Shown here: piece by piece, positions 8,230 to 19,500 of the stretch | Numbering within the stretch: position 1 is the first letter of the stretch | Layout of the letters: each line of letters starts with the position of its first letter | Assembly (NCBI RefSeq): GCF_001559075.2 | Contig: NZ_CP014015.2 | Span: forward strand, 868,001 to 932,000 | Direction of reading: 5' to 3' | Origin: Citrobacter amalonaticus | Lineage (GTDB): Bacteria > Pseudomonadota > Gammaproteobacteria > Enterobacterales > Enterobacteriaceae | Length of the DNA: 64,000 bases | Made by a program: the position numbers and the translations under genes | The notes under the pieces: generated by a model | Databases searched by the model: none | Seen by the model: only the letters and a program-made list of their open reading frames with translations | Told to the model about the DNA's origin: nothing

Positions 8230-10047
8230 TCATTTAAACAACGTTGACAGCCCACTGCGTCGTTCGGTTCGGGTGGCAATCGCACTGCCAAGAATGCGTT
8301 CATCGGCATATAACGACAGGCGGCGACGTGCGCGGGTGACGGCGGTATACACCAGTTCCCGTGTCACCACTGGCGTGCGCTGCGTGGGTAACACCAGCGC
8401 GGCATGATCGAACTCCGAGCCCTGAGATTTGTGCACCGTCATCGCCCAGGTCGTTTCATGCTCCGGCAGGCGACTGGGCTGCACAGACTTAATACTGCCA
8501 TCCGGCATCGCAAACCAGACTCTTAATCCTTGCCCACGATCGAGCGCCACGCCGATATCGCCGTTAAACAAGCCCAGCGCGCTGTCGTTACGGGCAATCA
8601 TCACTGGCCGTCCTTCATACCAACGGGAATGTGGCAGGCGATAAATTTTGCGCTTTTGCTGCATAGCCAGTTCGATGCGTTCATTCAGTCCGCTTACGCC
8701 AAACGGCCCTTCGCGCAGCGCGCACAGCAGCTGGAACTCATTGAATGCCTGAATGATTAATGCCGGCTCCGCGCGCGCCTGAAGCCGTTGCAGATAGTGT
8801 TCATAACCTGCCAACGCGTTTTCAAGCATGGCGGTGTAATCTTCACTGCTCTCCAGCGTCCGTTTATCGATATCGCTGAAGCCCTGTTGGAAAATGCCGT
8901 TTATCGCCGCCTTGTCACCGCGGTTAATTGCCGCAGCCAGTTGTCCGATGCCGGAATCGCTGCCAAAACGGTAGCTCTTTTGCAGCAGACAAAGACTGTC
9001 CCGCAGCATGGCGACTTCTTGACCAGCACCTGCCGGAACGGGCATCCCCGTCAGACGAGCCAGTTGCTGCGCCCGTTCAGGGGTATAGCCCGCATTCACC
9101 CAGGCACAGATATCTCCCAGCACCGCCCCCGCCTCGACCGAGGCAAGCTGATCGCGATCGCCGAGGAAAATAACGCGCCCGTGCGGCGGCAACGCATCGA
9201 TCAAGCGCGACATCATCGGCAGGTCGATCATTGACGCCTCATCCACCACCAGCACATCCAGATGTAACGGGTTGCCCGCGTGATGGCGTAAGCGCTGACT
9301 GCCGGGTTGCGCGCCCAGCAACCGGTGCAGAGTGCTGGCATCATCCGGGATGCGTTTCTTTTGTTCATCCGTCAGCGGCAACTGGCGCAGCGCCTTGCCT
9401 AAGGACTCTGTCAAACGCGCCGCAGCTTTACCTGTCGGCGCCGCCAGGCGAATACGGCAACGCTCGCCTTCCGCCATCTGGATCAGCGCCGCCAGCAGTC
9501 TCGCCACGGTCGTCGTTTTTCCCGTCCCCGGCCCGCCAGAAATCACCGAAATACGGCGGGTCAGCGCCACCGCTGCGGCGACTTTTTGCCAGTTGATTTC
9601 GTTTGTCGTCGGGAACAGCGCTTCCAGCGTTTGCGTCAGCAAGGCTTCATCCACCTCAATGGGCCGATTCACCTCGCTAAAGAAATGAGCAACGGTACGT
9701 TCGTTGCGCCACATCCGGTTCAGATACAGGCGATCGCCGTGAAGGACCATCGGCGATGGCCGCTCTCCACGACTGACGGCGTCGGAAGCGAGCAGGCATT
9801 CCGCCCAGTCCGCCGGTTCGCCTGTCTCACTCAGACAGGCGGCCAGGAGCGGCGGCAGGTCAGCATCCCTCGCCAGTCGGGCGAGCGGTAAACAGACGTG
9901 CCCTTCTCCGGCATCCCGACTGAGTAACGCCGCTGCCAGCGTCACGGCGGGTTCATGTTCGCCGGTCACCGCCAGCGCGAATTGCGCATCCAGGGGGCGC
10001 AGTTGCTTCTGCTCGACGGCCTCAAGCAAGCGCTTCTGTAGCGTCAT
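8230..10047 (-). CDS. recD: RecD, exonuclease V alpha subunit (5'-3' helicase)
   Basis: 605 residues (E. coli 608). SF1B helicase with Walker A GGPGTGKT at residues 171-178, the DEAS Walker B in LVVDEASMIDLP, and C-terminal helicase motifs MTVHKSQGSEFDH and LVYTAVTRARRRL. In RecBCD it is the fast 5'-3' motor that leads before Chi. Its start overlaps the recB stop by 4 bp, so it is translationally coupled as last gene of ptrA-recB-recD. Confidence 0.98.
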   Translation of the reverse strand: MTLQKRLLEAVEQKQLRPLDAQFALAVTGEHEPAVTLAAALLSRDAGEGHVCLPLARLARDADLPPLLAACLSETGEPADWAECLLASDAVSRGERPSPMVLHGDRLYLNRMWRNERTVAHFFSEVNRPIEVDEALLTQTLEALFPTTNEINWQKVAAAVALTRRISVISGGPGTGKTTTVARLLAALIQMAEGERCRIRLAAPTGKAAARLTESLGKALRQLPLTDEQKKRIPDDASTLHRLLGAQPGSQRLRHHAGNPLHLDVLVVDEASMIDLPMMSRLIDALPPHGRVIFLGDRDQLASVEAGAVLGDICAWVNAGYTPERAQQLARLTGMPVPAGAGQEVAMLRDSLCLLQKSYRFGSDSGIGQLAAAINRGDKAAINGIFQQGFSDIDKRTLESSEDYTAMLENALAGYEHYLQRLQARAEPALIIQAFNEFQLLCALREGPFGVSGLNERIELAMQQKRKIYRLPHSRWYEGRPVMIARNDSALGLFNGDIGVALDRGQGLRVWFAMPDGSIKSVQPSRLPEHETTWAMTVHKSQGSEFDHAALVLPTQRTPVVTRELVYTAVTRARRRLSLYADERILGSAIATRTERRSGLSTLFK

Positions 10048-13000
10048 GATGCCTCCTCCAGCGCCATACCGGCAAACATCTCGTCCATCCGGGCAATCAA
10101 CTCACCCGCCGGGCGAGTGGTGTAAATCCCCTGCTGCGGCTGTGTGCTGTCCACACCGCGCAGGAACAGATAAATCACGCCGCCAAAATGGCGCTCGTAG
10201 TCGTAATCTGCGATGCGATGGCGTAAATACCGGTGCAGCGCGAGGGTATAGAGCTGATACTGCAAATCGTAGCGATGCGCCTGCATGGCCGCCGCCATCG
10301 CCTCTGGGGTGTAAGCGGCGCTGTTTTCACCCAGCCAGTTCGATTTGTAATCCAGCAGGTAATAGCGCCCGTTGTGACGAAATACCAGATCGATAAAGCC
10401 CTTCAGCATTCCGCGAACCTGGGCGAATTCCAGTGGCGGACAGCCCGCCGAGAGCGGGTCAAACTGGCGGATCAGCGCATCCAGGTTTTCCGCAATAAGC
10501 GGTTGGCTAATGGGCAGATAAAACTCCATCTCGACCTGTTTTTCACGCGCAGACAGTTGGCTCAGGCTGACGCCAGACTCATTAAGCGGCGCATGGAGAA
10601 TCGCCGTCACCCACGCGGTGATGATCGGTTCCCAGTTGGCATCGTAGCCACCAAGCTCCAGTTTTTCCTGCACCCAGACGGCCTCAACCGGCTGGGTAAA
10701 ATCGAGATCTTCAAACAGGCTGTGTAAAAATGTCCCCGGCGACGCGCCGCGTGGGAACTGATGCGGCGTCAGTTCCGGCTCCTCAACCACCTCACCGACG
10801 CCTGCCGCATCGATGTCCAGTCGCGGCATGAGATCCTGTGCGATGCCGTGACCACGCTGTTGCAGGCCGGAATAGCTGGTCACCCGCCAGTTGTCGCCCG
10901 GCGTTCGTTGTACCCGTCGGGCATTCAGAGACGCCTCGCTCGCAACGGCGCCAGGCAACGGCTCCATACTGACCGCTTCCGGAATACGACAGACGATGTT
11001 CTCATCACAAACTGCATCTATTGCTGCGCGTAGCCCGGCGGCATCCATCGGTTCGCCTTTTTGTAGCAGACGCCCCAGCGCGCTCTGATGCACATCGGTA
11101 TCGCCCTTTTTATCGCCACGACGGCGAACCAGAGGCGCAACGCCCAGACTGCAGTGCCAGACTGAACGCGTCAGCGCCACGTACAGTAAACGCAAATCTT
11201 CCGCCAGCCTTTCGGCTTCAGCCAGCGCCACGCTTTCGTCCGCCTCGCTCAGATCCAGGACCGCTTCAAACGAGTTGCGGTCATGATAAAACGCCTGATC
11301 CTGAACGCGGAAATGAGTAATAAACGGCAGCCAGACCAGCGGGTACTCCAGCCCTTTTGACTTGTGGATGGTGACGATCTGCACCAGATGGCTGTCGCTT
11401 TCCAGACGCATTTGCTGGCTGGAGGCATTGCTGTCAGGTTCAAGAATATGCTGCGAGAGCCAGCGCACCAGCGCATGCTCGCTTTCCAGTTGCGAAGCGG
11501 CCTCCTGCAACAGCTCACTGATGTGCAAAATATCGGTCAGGCGACGCTCACCGCCCGCTGTTGCCAGCAGGTTCTCCGCAATCTGTCGCGCTGACATCAA
11601 CGCGCGCAGCATCGGCATCACGCCGCGTTTTTGCCAGATCTGGCGGTAGCCGACAAACTCATCGACCACCTGATCCCAGGCATTTTCATTGCCGTTGAGC
11701 ATGTCAATGTCGCGTGCGTTCAACCCCATCATTGAAGTCGCCAGCGCGCTGCGCAGTGTATTTTCTTTTTCCGGCGCCATCACCGCCTGTAGCACCCAGA
11801 GCATCTCCTGCGCTTCCAGCGTTTCAAACACGCTGTCGCGATTGGAAAGATAGACGGACGGAATCGCCAGTTGTGTCAGAGCATCGCGCACCAGCGCCGC
11901 TTCCTGGCGGCTACGCACCAGCACGCTGATATCCGCCGCGCTCACCGGACGCACATCACGACCGCTGATAAGCATCGCCTCTCCGCACAACCCGGCCTTC
12001 AGCCAGTCGCGGATCTGCGCGGCACACACCTGCGCCATATGACTTTGATAATCCCCTATTCCGCAGCTTTCCCCTTCCATCAGCCACATCGTCATTGCGG
12101 GCTGAGTTTCACCGTGAAATTCAAAACGCAGCGACTGATTTTTTTCAGCGTATTTCACCGGCTGGAACGGGATTTCGCGGAACATGAAGGCGTCGTCCAT
12201 CTGGCTAAACAGCCTGTTGACGCTGTTCACCATACCTGGGGCGGAACGCCAGTTGGTGTCGAGGGTATAGTGCGCGCTGACCTCACTGCGGGCCTTCATA
12301 TAGGTAAAAATATCCGCGCCGCGAAACGCATAAATCGCCTGCTTCGGGTCGCCAATCAGTAACAGCGCGGTGTCTGGCTGATGCTGCCAGATACGACGGA
12401 AAATACGGTATTGCTGCGGATCGGTATCCTGAAACTCATCAATCATCGCTACCGGGAAGCGGGTACGGATCGCCGCCGACAGCGCATCGCCGCTTTCACT
12501 GCGCAGCGCGCTATCCAGTCGGCTGAGCATATCGTCAAACCCCAGCTCACCCCGGCGGCGTTTTTCTTTCGCCACCGTCTCACGGATCTCCGCCAGTGCG
12601 CGGGTGATCACCAGATCTCTGAGCGTCAGCGGTTCTGCCAGTAATTCATCAATCGCGACAAACAGCGGATGCTGCGGCACAACGCCGCCTTCTTTGGTTC
12701 TGTCCTCAAGGAAACGCTGAGAGAATTTCTCCAGTGCTTCTGGCAACTGGTAGCTTTGCGTTCCGGACTGCGCCCAGGCGCTGATCTTCTCGATCCATTT
12801 CCCCTGGTTGCCACGGTTAAATTTACGCCGGTCGATGCCCGAGGCTTCCATCACCGCCTCAAGCTCACCCACCGCGTCACACCACTGTTGCTTAAGCGCA
12901 TTGATTCGCTGCACGATCTGTTGATGACGGGACGCCAGCGTTTCGTCATCCGGCGGTGGCGCTTTGATAACCGGCGCTTCCCCTTGCAGGTAACGGTTAA

Positions 13001-13589
13001 TATCCGCCAGCAGCGCCTGCGGCCCTTTCCACGTTTCAAACACTACCTGAGCAATTTCACGCGGCAAGGGGTAACAGTGTCGACGCCAGAAATCCGCACA
13101 GGCCTGGTAGCGCAGCAATGATTCATCCTCGATCAACTGTTGCTCAAACAACATGCCGGATTCGAAGGCATTCAGACTCAGCATGCGCTGGCAAAAACCG
13201 TGGATGGTGAACACCGCCGCTTCATCCATCTGCCTTTCGGCGAGCAGCAGCCACTGAGCCGCCTGCTTTTTATCGTCGATCTCGTCCAGCAGGCGAGCAT
13301 AAAGGGGATTGTCAGTCGATTCGCGCAGGCAGGCGATACGCAGCTCATGAATATTACTGCGGATACGCCCGCGCAACTCTTCGGTGGCGGCCTCAGTAAA
13401 GGTCACCACCAGTAGTTCTTCAACGGTCAGGGGGCGGGGAAAGGCGGATGAACCGCCGAGCCCGAGGAGCAGGCGCAGATAGAGCGCCGCGATGGTAAAG
13501 GTTTTGCCGGTGCCCGCAGAGGCTTCAATCAGGCGCTCGCCCGTGAGGGGCAAGCGCAGGGGATCAAGGGACTCGGCGACATCATTCAT
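10044..13589 (-). CDS. recB: RecB, exonuclease V beta subunit (helicase-nuclease)
   Basis: 1181 residues (E. coli 1180). The N-terminal UvrD-like SF1A helicase has Walker A EASAGTGKT at residues 22-30 and Walker B MIDEFQDTDPQQYRIF. Later motifs include GDPKQAIYAFRGADIF and VTIHKSKGLEYPLVWLP. The C-terminal nuclease domain shows GFIDLVFRHNGRYYLLDYKS, with the catalytic Asp-Asp-Lys set. It supplies 3'-5' unwinding, DNA cleavage and RecA loading. It overlaps ptrA by 8 bp upstream and recD by 4 bp downstream. Confidence 0.98.
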   Translation of the reverse strand: MNDVAESLDPLRLPLTGERLIEASAGTGKTFTIAALYLRLLLGLGGSSAFPRPLTVEELLVVTFTEAATEELRGRIRSNIHELRIACLRESTDNPLYARLLDEIDDKKQAAQWLLLAERQMDEAAVFTIHGFCQRMLSLNAFESGMLFEQQLIEDESLLRYQACADFWRRHCYPLPREIAQVVFETWKGPQALLADINRYLQGEAPVIKAPPPDDETLASRHQQIVQRINALKQQWCDAVGELEAVMEASGIDRRKFNRGNQGKWIEKISAWAQSGTQSYQLPEALEKFSQRFLEDRTKEGGVVPQHPLFVAIDELLAEPLTLRDLVITRALAEIRETVAKEKRRRGELGFDDMLSRLDSALRSESGDALSAAIRTRFPVAMIDEFQDTDPQQYRIFRRIWQHQPDTALLLIGDPKQAIYAFRGADIFTYMKARSEVSAHYTLDTNWRSAPGMVNSVNRLFSQMDDAFMFREIPFQPVKYAEKNQSLRFEFHGETQPAMTMWLMEGESCGIGDYQSHMAQVCAAQIRDWLKAGLCGEAMLISGRDVRPVSAADISVLVRSRQEAALVRDALTQLAIPSVYLSNRDSVFETLEAQEMLWVLQAVMAPEKENTLRSALATSMMGLNARDIDMLNGNENAWDQVVDEFVGYRQIWQKRGVMPMLRALMSARQIAENLLATAGGERRLTDILHISELLQEAASQLESEHALVRWLSQHILEPDSNASSQQMRLESDSHLVQIVTIHKSKGLEYPLVWLPFITHFRVQDQAFYHDRNSFEAVLDLSEADESVALAEAERLAEDLRLLYVALTRSVWHCSLGVAPLVRRRGDKKGDTDVHQSALGRLLQKGEPMDAAGLRAAIDAVCDENIVCRIPEAVSMEPLPGAVASEASLNARRVQRTPGDNWRVTSYSGLQQRGHGIAQDLMPRLDIDAAGVGEVVEEPELTPHQFPRGASPGTFLHSLFEDLDFTQPVEAVWVQEKLELGGYDANWEPIITAWVTAILHAPLNESGVSLSQLSAREKQVEMEFYLPISQPLIAENLDALIRQFDPLSAGCPPLEFAQVRGMLKGFIDLVFRHNGRYYLLDYKSNWLGENSAAYTPEAMAAAMQAHRYDLQYQLYTLALHRYLRHRIADYDYERHFGGVIYLFLRGVDSTQPQQGIYTTRPAGELIARMDEMFAGMALEEAS

Positions 13590-16470
13590 TCTGTTCTCTC
13601 ACCAGGGGCAAAGTTTGCTGCAACGCGCTGACGTTGTCCCACACTTTCCAGCCTTCCGGGTGCACATAGTGTGGCTTCCCGTTTTGACCGCCGGAAATCT
13701 GCGACAGTACCGCCATGCCTTGCGGCTCGACCACCGCCTGATGGAAGAAATCAGCAAGTTTCTGCGGCGTCAGCTGTTTTATCTGAGCCACAATTTTATC
13801 ACGTGAATCGAAGCGCATATTGCCGCGATCGAAATCTTTGCTTAATTTCGATGCTTCTTCGCCCAGCGTTTGCGGTGCCTGCAACATCTGCGCGACGATA
13901 GCCTGCTTAATCTGGGCGAACTCTTCCGGTTTCATTGCCCGCAGTTTTGCTTCCGCCGTGGGGAAAAACGCCTTGTAGCGATCCCAGAGATACGGCGGCT
14001 GTTTATCGCTGCTTTGCAGCAGGAAGCCCATTCCCCACTGGCGTCCGACGCTCATCGGGAAGGCAAACACCGCATACCCTAACTGCTCTTCCGTTCGCAG
14101 TTGATTGTAGAACCATGGCTGGACAATCTGGCCCAACATGGCGCTGTAGGCCGCGCTGGCATACTCGTCATAACCGACAGGGACAAAGACTGCCGCCAGC
14201 GCGGAGTCAGTACTGCTGCCCGCTTTTTCAAAAATGACCGACTGCTTCTTATCCACCAGCACATCTTTGTTGCGACACCATTCGGAACCGTTCGCCCCCA
14301 GCTGCTTCCGGATATCCCGCGCCATCGTGGTGACCTGCGCTTCGCTCATGTTGCCAACCGCCAGAAACTCCGGACGAGCGCCCGTTTTCAACGCGTCACG
14401 GTAGGCCATCACCTCTTTCAGGGTGATTGAAGGCAGCAGCGCACGCCGCTCATCGCGGGAGAAATAGGGCACCTGAGAGATCATCTGCACCGGCATAATT
14501 GCCTGCTCGTAGGCTTTCCCCTTTTCGGCGGAATCCATCATCTGGCTATACCAGGATTTCGCCTGCTCAAGCTGCTCTTCGGTGGCGGTGTAGCTGAAAT
14601 AACCTTCCAGCAACGCCTGGAAAAGTTGCGGCAGACGCTGCGTATAGCCATCAGCATTGAGCATTAAGCCATTGTTGGCGTTGGTTGAGAAACCGATACC
14701 GCCCACAGCCGCCTGGTTACTTAACTGATCGAGCGCAATTCCCGCCAGATAGTCGTTCAGCGCAAACATGACCTGGTTTCTGGCGCTGTCCATCGCCTGC
14801 GGATTACGCAGAATGACGCTCACGTCCGCTTTGGGTTCGCTGGCGAAATGCTGGCTCGGAGCGTATACCACGCGCAGATCGGGCTCATCGACAATCAGCG
14901 CCGGACGGTCGTATTTCTTTTCCGGCGTGATCAGCGTGAAATCGTCAGGAATGTAGGGGTTCAGTTCCGGCAGCGACAGGGTTATCTCCCGCGCTTTTTT
15001 CTGCCAGTCGCTGAACGTCTGTTCGCTGATTTTATTGACCTGATAAGGCGCATCAACAAAGTAAGCGGTCTTGTTGTGCGGTTCTTTTGGGCTGATGTAC
15101 CAGATTCGCGCATTTTGCGGCGTCATCATCTCCAGACGCGCCTGAATGGCTTTCGCATCGTATTGATCGGCAATGTTCACTGCGTCCAGAGTATGCTCCA
15201 CCGGCACGCGGATCATGGTATCCGCCAGCCATTCGACGTAGTCCATATCACGGGTGATCGACGGGTAACGGAAGTCGAGATCAAGCACATGCGACAGCTC
15301 GTCAAAGTAGCGTTTATCGACGCCCTTTTCGCGTAACAGATTGAGATAGCTGAAAATAGCCGCAACCACCGCTTCGCGGTTCGCCAGCCCTTTGTCGGTC
15401 AGGGTAGCGGAAATGGCTAACACACCGCTGTTGCCGTTGACTACCGGATCGGAGTCCGCGCGAATGCCTTCCACCAGTCCTTGTTTTTGCAGCCAGTCAG
15501 AAAGCGTACCCGGGCTACGGTTACCAATCAGATAGGTGATCAGCTCGTCGGTTTTACTGCGAAACTGCGCGCTGTTGTTGTCGATTCGGAACTCAACGCG
15601 CAGCACTTTACGCGGCAGCGCAGGAACGTAATGGATGATAACGCCCTTCTGCGCATCGGTGACGACCGGAACGGTAATTTCCGGCTTTTCGAGATTCTTG
15701 TTGGGTACTCGCCCAAAGGTCTCTGCAGCAATCTTTGCCAGTTCCGGCAATGGCTTATTGCTGTAGATAACCGCTTTCATCAGATTGGCGGAGTAGTACT
15801 TGCTGTGAAAATCGCGCAATGCCTGTTGCACCGGATTCCCCGGTTTGTCGCTTAAGGTTTCCAGGTTGCCGCCGGAAAAACGTGAACCGGGGTGAGCCGG
15901 GTTGATGGTTTCCGCACTCACCTGCGCCATTCGCATCCCGTCACGGGTACGCGCCATCGTCAGTTCAGCGTTTACCGCATTGCGCTCACGCTCGGCATAT
16001 TTTTTATCCAGCAACGGTTCAGCAATGGCATCGGCCAGGCGGTCAACGGCACCGGTAAGCGCGTCGTTTTCCACTTCCAGATAGAACGCCGTGCGGTACG
16101 GCGCGGTGCTGGCATTGTGGCTACCGCCGTGCAGTTTGAGGTATTCCGCAAGGCTATCGGCCTGTGGGTACTTTTTCGATCCCATCAGACACATGTGTTC
16201 AAGATAATGAGCCAGTCCCTGATGTGCATCGGGATCTTCCAGCGACCCCACGGGCACCACCAGCGCAGAAAGCGATTTCACCGCCTGCGGGTCGGATACC
16301 AGCAATACCACCATGCCATTATCCAGACGGACGGCCTGATACTGGCGGGTATCTTTGTCACTTTTACGGATGGTTTCCGCAATGGGTTGCCAACCGGTAT
16401 CTGCCTGACTTAAGGGCGCCCAAAAGGCGACCAACAACAGTAACGCTTTGAACCAGGTGCTGCGGGGCAT
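13582..16470 (-). CDS. ptrA: PtrA (protease III / pitrilysin), periplasmic zinc protease
   Basis: 962 residues, the E. coli length. An N-terminal Sec signal (FKALLLLVAFWAPLSQA) exports it to the periplasm. The inverted zinc motif HYLEH spans residues 88-92 in GLAHYLEHMCLMGS, with the distal glutamate in the ERNAVNAELTMARTR region. It is an M16 insulinase-family enzyme that degrades small polypeptides. It lies between recC and recB, overlapping recB by 8 bp. This unrelated gene in the RecBCD cluster is the normal enterobacterial layout. Confidence 0.98.
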   Translation of the reverse strand: MPRSTWFKALLLLVAFWAPLSQADTGWQPIAETIRKSDKDTRQYQAVRLDNGMVVLLVSDPQAVKSLSALVVPVGSLEDPDAHQGLAHYLEHMCLMGSKKYPQADSLAEYLKLHGGSHNASTAPYRTAFYLEVENDALTGAVDRLADAIAEPLLDKKYAERERNAVNAELTMARTRDGMRMAQVSAETINPAHPGSRFSGGNLETLSDKPGNPVQQALRDFHSKYYSANLMKAVIYSNKPLPELAKIAAETFGRVPNKNLEKPEITVPVVTDAQKGVIIHYVPALPRKVLRVEFRIDNNSAQFRSKTDELITYLIGNRSPGTLSDWLQKQGLVEGIRADSDPVVNGNSGVLAISATLTDKGLANREAVVAAIFSYLNLLREKGVDKRYFDELSHVLDLDFRYPSITRDMDYVEWLADTMIRVPVEHTLDAVNIADQYDAKAIQARLEMMTPQNARIWYISPKEPHNKTAYFVDAPYQVNKISEQTFSDWQKKAREITLSLPELNPYIPDDFTLITPEKKYDRPALIVDEPDLRVVYAPSQHFASEPKADVSVILRNPQAMDSARNQVMFALNDYLAGIALDQLSNQAAVGGIGFSTNANNGLMLNADGYTQRLPQLFQALLEGYFSYTATEEQLEQAKSWYSQMMDSAEKGKAYEQAIMPVQMISQVPYFSRDERRALLPSITLKEVMAYRDALKTGARPEFLAVGNMSEAQVTTMARDIRKQLGANGSEWCRNKDVLVDKKQSVIFEKAGSSTDSALAAVFVPVGYDEYASAAYSAMLGQIVQPWFYNQLRTEEQLGYAVFAFPMSVGRQWGMGFLLQSSDKQPPYLWDRYKAFFPTAEAKLRAMKPEEFAQIKQAIVAQMLQAPQTLGEEASKLSKDFDRGNMRFDSRDKIVAQIKQLTPQKLADFFHQAVVEPQGMAVLSQISGGQNGKPHYVHPEGWKVWDNVSALQQTLPLVREQNE

Positions 16471-16583
16471 TCAAGAACCTCATCATTAACTTTCTTTCTG
16501 CGCAAAGACACATTGGATGCTTCTCTGAGCAGGGCAACGCATCATAAAGGAAGCATCAAAATTGCGCAATTTTTATACAATCA

Positions 16584-19500
16584 TCACGACTGATTAAATC
16601 TGAAAAGCGGAAGCAGGTAACGTTGTGACTGCAAAATAATGGCCTCATAGGTTTCTGAGTCCAGTTGTCTCCACAGGCGCTGATACCAGATATCCTCGCC
16701 TTCGCCACGCACGACCATGTTGCCTTCGTAAGCCTGCATAAACTTCATGCGAGCTTTTTGTCGCGTATCATCGTCATCTAACATGGCATCATTTGCCGCG
16801 TCATAACAGGTTTTTATCCACGCGCCGCCGCTTTCCGGTAACACCAGCAGCGGTGCGGACATCCCTTCGCGATATCCGTCAATCAGTTGCGCCAGATACC
16901 CCAATGCCTGCTCTTGCTCCAGCGGTGGGAATCGCCACTCTCCGTCTTTTCGCAAAAACAGCCGGCTTTCACCTTTTCCCCCGCAGGCACAATAGACAAG
17001 GTGTTCGAGCCAAAGTTGCACGCCTTGTGAAATGCTGATTAACGAAGGCCGCCAGCGCAACAGACCATCTTCCTGCACCTGCGGCAGCCAGCCGGTCAAC
17101 TGTACGCCGTTGCAGTGCAGATCAACCTCCAGGCTTTGGCTCGGCTGACGACAAGCCACGATCCTGTCCGCCAGCGTCTGCATTTCCTGATGCTGAGCTT
17201 CCCAGAGGATATCGCCATAGGCCCCATACGGCAGATCCCCCGCCGCGCGGAAGCGACGGAACAGACGTTCGGCATCATCCTGTTCAACCAGCACATTCAG
17301 TAACTGCTGGTTGAGCTGATAACGGGTCAGCCCTTCCAGGGTAAACGGTTCGGTGTCCGGGATCTCTTGCTCTTCGGAGCGGAAATTAACCTGCAGACGC
17401 TGCTGGAAAAACGCCCGCACCGGATGCGCCCAGAAGCGCTGCAGCGTTTCCAGACTCAGCGTCTCTGGCATATCAAAGGCTAACGGCTGCACAAAATCGC
17501 TATGGGCTTCTCCACGACGGCTTGCCGCTGGTAGCCATTCGCTGGCGTAGCTTTGCTGTTCACCAGGCAGGAAGTTTTGCGCATCGAACGGCATACGGGT
17601 ATGCAGGCGGGCGATATGCGCTTTCACCCGTTTCTCGCTCTCATCGCTGGTTAACGCCTCGTCACCCGGCAGGTAGTGGCTTTGTCCGATGTAATCGAGC
17701 AGTTCCTGCACCAGCACGGAAGGAAAACGTTCGCTGTTATCCTGGATCGAACGCCCGATGTAGCTGATGTAAAGCGACTGCTGGGCAGAAATTAAGGCTT
17801 CGAGGAACAGATAACGATCATCATCACGACGACTGCGATCCCCGCGCATGGGTTTCTGACTCATAAGATCAAAACCAAGCGGCGCAAGCTGGCGCGGATA
17901 AACACCGTCGTTCATTCCCAGCAGACAAACCACTTTGAAGGGAATGGAACGCATCGGCATCAGCGTACAGATGTTTACCGGCCCGGCCAAAAAGCGCTGA
18001 CTAATTCGCTCCTGATCCAACCGCTGCGCCAGCTCATCGCGCAGTAGCGACAGCGGGACCGCGTCACCATACTTAGCCTCCATTCCTTCGGCGATGATCG
18101 CTTGCCACTGTTGCTCAATCAGCGTCATGGCCGCCTCGGTTTCAGCATCAGGCAGGAAGAAATCGTTGAGCATCTCACGACACACTGGCAGCCACTCTTC
18201 CAGTGGGCGTTCCTGTGCCAGGCCACGACGCCAGAGATTAAGCTGCATCAGTAACGACGCCAGATGCCCTACCAGTTCGGCGATGAGTCCGCTGGACTCA
18301 TCGTAAGGCAGAACGGACTGCCACTCGCCCTGCGCACTTTCCATGGCATAACCCAGCAGCATGCGCGTCAGGCCAAACTGCCATGTATGCTGTCCCGTTG
18401 CCGGAAGTTCCAGTTCCCGCACATTGTCGTCATCAATGCCCCAGCGAATGCCTGATTCATTGACCCATAACCGCAAATAACGCAATCCTTCTTCGCTGAT
18501 ATTGAAGCGCGCCGCCAGCACCGGGACATCCAGCAGCGCCAGCACATCCTCAGAAACAAAACGGCTGTCAGGCAGAGACAGCAGGCTGATGAACGCCTGC
18601 AACACCGGGTGTGACTGACGCGCCCGGCGATCGGAAATCGCATAAGGCAGATAACGCTCCGCAGGGGCGCTGCCAAAGACGGCCTGAATAAACGGGCTAT
18701 AGCTGTCGATATCCGCCACCATCACGATGATGTCACGCGGCGTGAGCGTTGGGTCCGCCTCCAGCATAGCCAGCAGACGATCGTGGAGGACTTCGACTTC
18801 ACGCTGTGGGCTATGACAGACGTGGAAGGTGACGCTGGTGTCGTTTGGATCAAGGCGTCGCTTATTGTCACTGCGGGAATACTCTTCCAGACTCACGCCC
18901 GCCACTGCGCGGTTTTCCAGTTCAAGGATATCGGCCTGGATGTTATGCAGCAGGTTATCCGGCGTAATGTCGACAAACGCATCCAGCTCCTGGCTGTTTT
19001 CCAGTTCGGAGAGCAGATAAATGTAGTCGCGTCCTAATTTTCCCCACGAAGCCAGCATCGGGTTACCGACATCCTGTTCGCCATCGCCGTTAAACAAACT
19101 TTCGGCATTCGCATTGTCACGAAACAACGGAAAATGACGGTCTTCAAAACTATGTCGCCGCTGACGTGCCAGCAGTTTTGCCAGATACGCCGGATCTTTG
19201 ATGTCGCCCCAGTAGTAGCGGCAGGGATTGGTGAAGAGCAGATGAATATCGATATGTTTACCGAGCGCCTGCAGCGCCTGTAGGTATACAGGTGGCAACG
19301 CGGAGATCCCGCAGATAAACACACGAGAAGGGAGTTCTGGCGGGCAGCGGTCAGCGTTTTCGAGGGTCTGGATAAACCGTTGATAGAGATTGGCACGATG
19401 CCAGCGCGGCTGCCCCAGCGCATCAGTATATTCCACCAACGCCTTCCACAGCGGCGCCTGCCAGCATTGCGCCTCTCCCAACCCTTCAACCGTTCGCCCC